Position numbers and translations under genes: made by a program. Of a stretch of DNA of 6,456 nt, positions 6,100 through 6,456 are shown in pieces. Origin of the DNA: Burkholderiales bacterium UBA1834 (GTDB lineage Bacteria > Pseudomonadota > Gammaproteobacteria > Burkholderiales > Burkholderiaceae_C); contig DDJC01000099.1 of assembly GCA_002339015.1 (NCBI GenBank), positions 896 to 7,351 of the forward strand, in the 5' to 3' direction. The first letter of the stretch is position 1, and the number at the start of each line of letters is the position of its first letter. The notes under the pieces are model-generated. The model did not search any database. It was not told the origin of the DNA and saw only the letters and a list, made by a program, of their open reading frames with translations.

Positions 6100-6456
6100 T
6101 CAGGCCGCCAGCAGTTGCCGCAGCACGAAGGGCAGGATGCCGCCGTGCTGGTAGTAGTCCACCTCGATCGGCGTGTCGATGCGCAGCTTGACGATCACGG
6201 TCTCGGTGTCGCCTGAAGCCCGCTGGATGATCAGCTTGGCGTCGGCCTGCGGCACGATGGCGTCGCCCAGCTCGATGCTGATCGTCTCGTCGCCCTTGAG
6301 GCCCAGCGACTGCCAGCTGTCGTCGCCCTTGAACTGCAGCGGCAGCACGCCCATGCCGACCAGGTTGGAGCGGTGGATGCGCTCGAAGCTCTCGGCGATC
6401 ACCGCCTTGACCCCGAGCAGGTTGGTGCCCTTGGCGGCCCAGTCGCGCGAGGAGCC
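6100..6456 (-). CDS. acnA: Aconitate hydratase AcnA, C-terminal 118 residues (partial, 5' end outside window)
   Basis: The fragment begins GSSRDWAAKGTNLLGVKA and continues AVIAESFERIHRSNLVGMGVLPLQF, the swivel-domain block of aconitase A. The SSR residues correspond to the substrate-binding Ser and Arg of the aconitase active site. Later come GLKGDETISIELGD and a C-terminus LRIDTPIEVDYYQHGGILPFVLRQLLAA, typical of proteobacterial AcnA and unlike AcnB. The enzyme interconverts citrate and isocitrate in the TCA cycle using a [4Fe-4S] cluster; the cluster-binding cysteines lie upstream, outside the window. The frame is open to the window edge without interruption and ends at TGA 6100-6102. It is followed by inverted repeats and an intrinsic terminator, so it is probably the last gene of its transcript. 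The AcnA assignment is firm on sequence motifs alone. Confidence 0.96.
   Translation of the reverse strand, partial: GSSRDWAAKGTNLLGVKAVIAESFERIHRSNLVGMGVLPLQFKGDDSWQSLGLKGDETISIELGDAIVPQADAKLIIQRASGDTETVIVKLRIDTPIEVDYYQHGGILPFVLRQLLAA

Noticed and set aside
1..6456. A new defence, mobile or biosynthetic system
   Set aside because: All sizeable genes belong to recognisable housekeeping or envelope families. No integrase, transposase, direct repeats, tRNA-associated insertion or change in base composition is visible.

Overview
The window looks like ordinary chromosomal DNA from a high-GC betaproteobacterium, most likely Burkholderiales (Comamonadaceae or an Aquabacterium/Leptothrix-type relative). 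This rests on the strong G/C bias at third codon positions and on the protein ends: an ExaC/AcoD-like aldehyde dehydrogenase tail followed by DUF779, and an AcnA C-terminus of proteobacterial type. There is no sign of a mobile element, CRISPR array, phage, tRNA or rRNA.

Layout. Plus strand: the last 17 codons of an aldehyde dehydrogenase (1-56), then a DUF779 protein (71-481) 14 nt downstream with a good ribosome binding site, so these two form an operon. After a 131-nt gap comes a small ArsC/Spx-fold protein of the YffB type (613-975). Minus strand, convergent with the first block: a GTG-started AlkC-family DNA alkylation repair glycosylase with a C-terminal Ig-like domain (1034-2176). It lies 9 nt downstream of a very large AsmA-like DUF748 envelope protein (2186-5974), and its Shine-Dalgarno overlaps the DUF748 stop codon. 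Upstream of these, also on the minus strand, is the C-terminal 118 codons of aconitase AcnA (6100-6456, running off the window). AcnA is followed by overlapping inverted repeats and a GC-rich intrinsic terminator (6030-6053).

How the genes relate. The aldehyde dehydrogenase and DUF779 protein are a recurrent functional pair. DUF748 and alkC are translationally linked, although one is an inner-membrane/periplasmic protein and the other a cytoplasmic DNA repair enzyme. AcnA (TCA cycle) appears to be a separate transcription unit closed by the terminator. I see no strong promoter for any gene. No clearly new system is present. The points most worth a second look are the DUF748 architecture (degenerate OmpA-like end with an insertion, single CxxC pair), the DUF748-alkC coupling, the cysteine-rich DUF779 motif, and the folded region after acnA.
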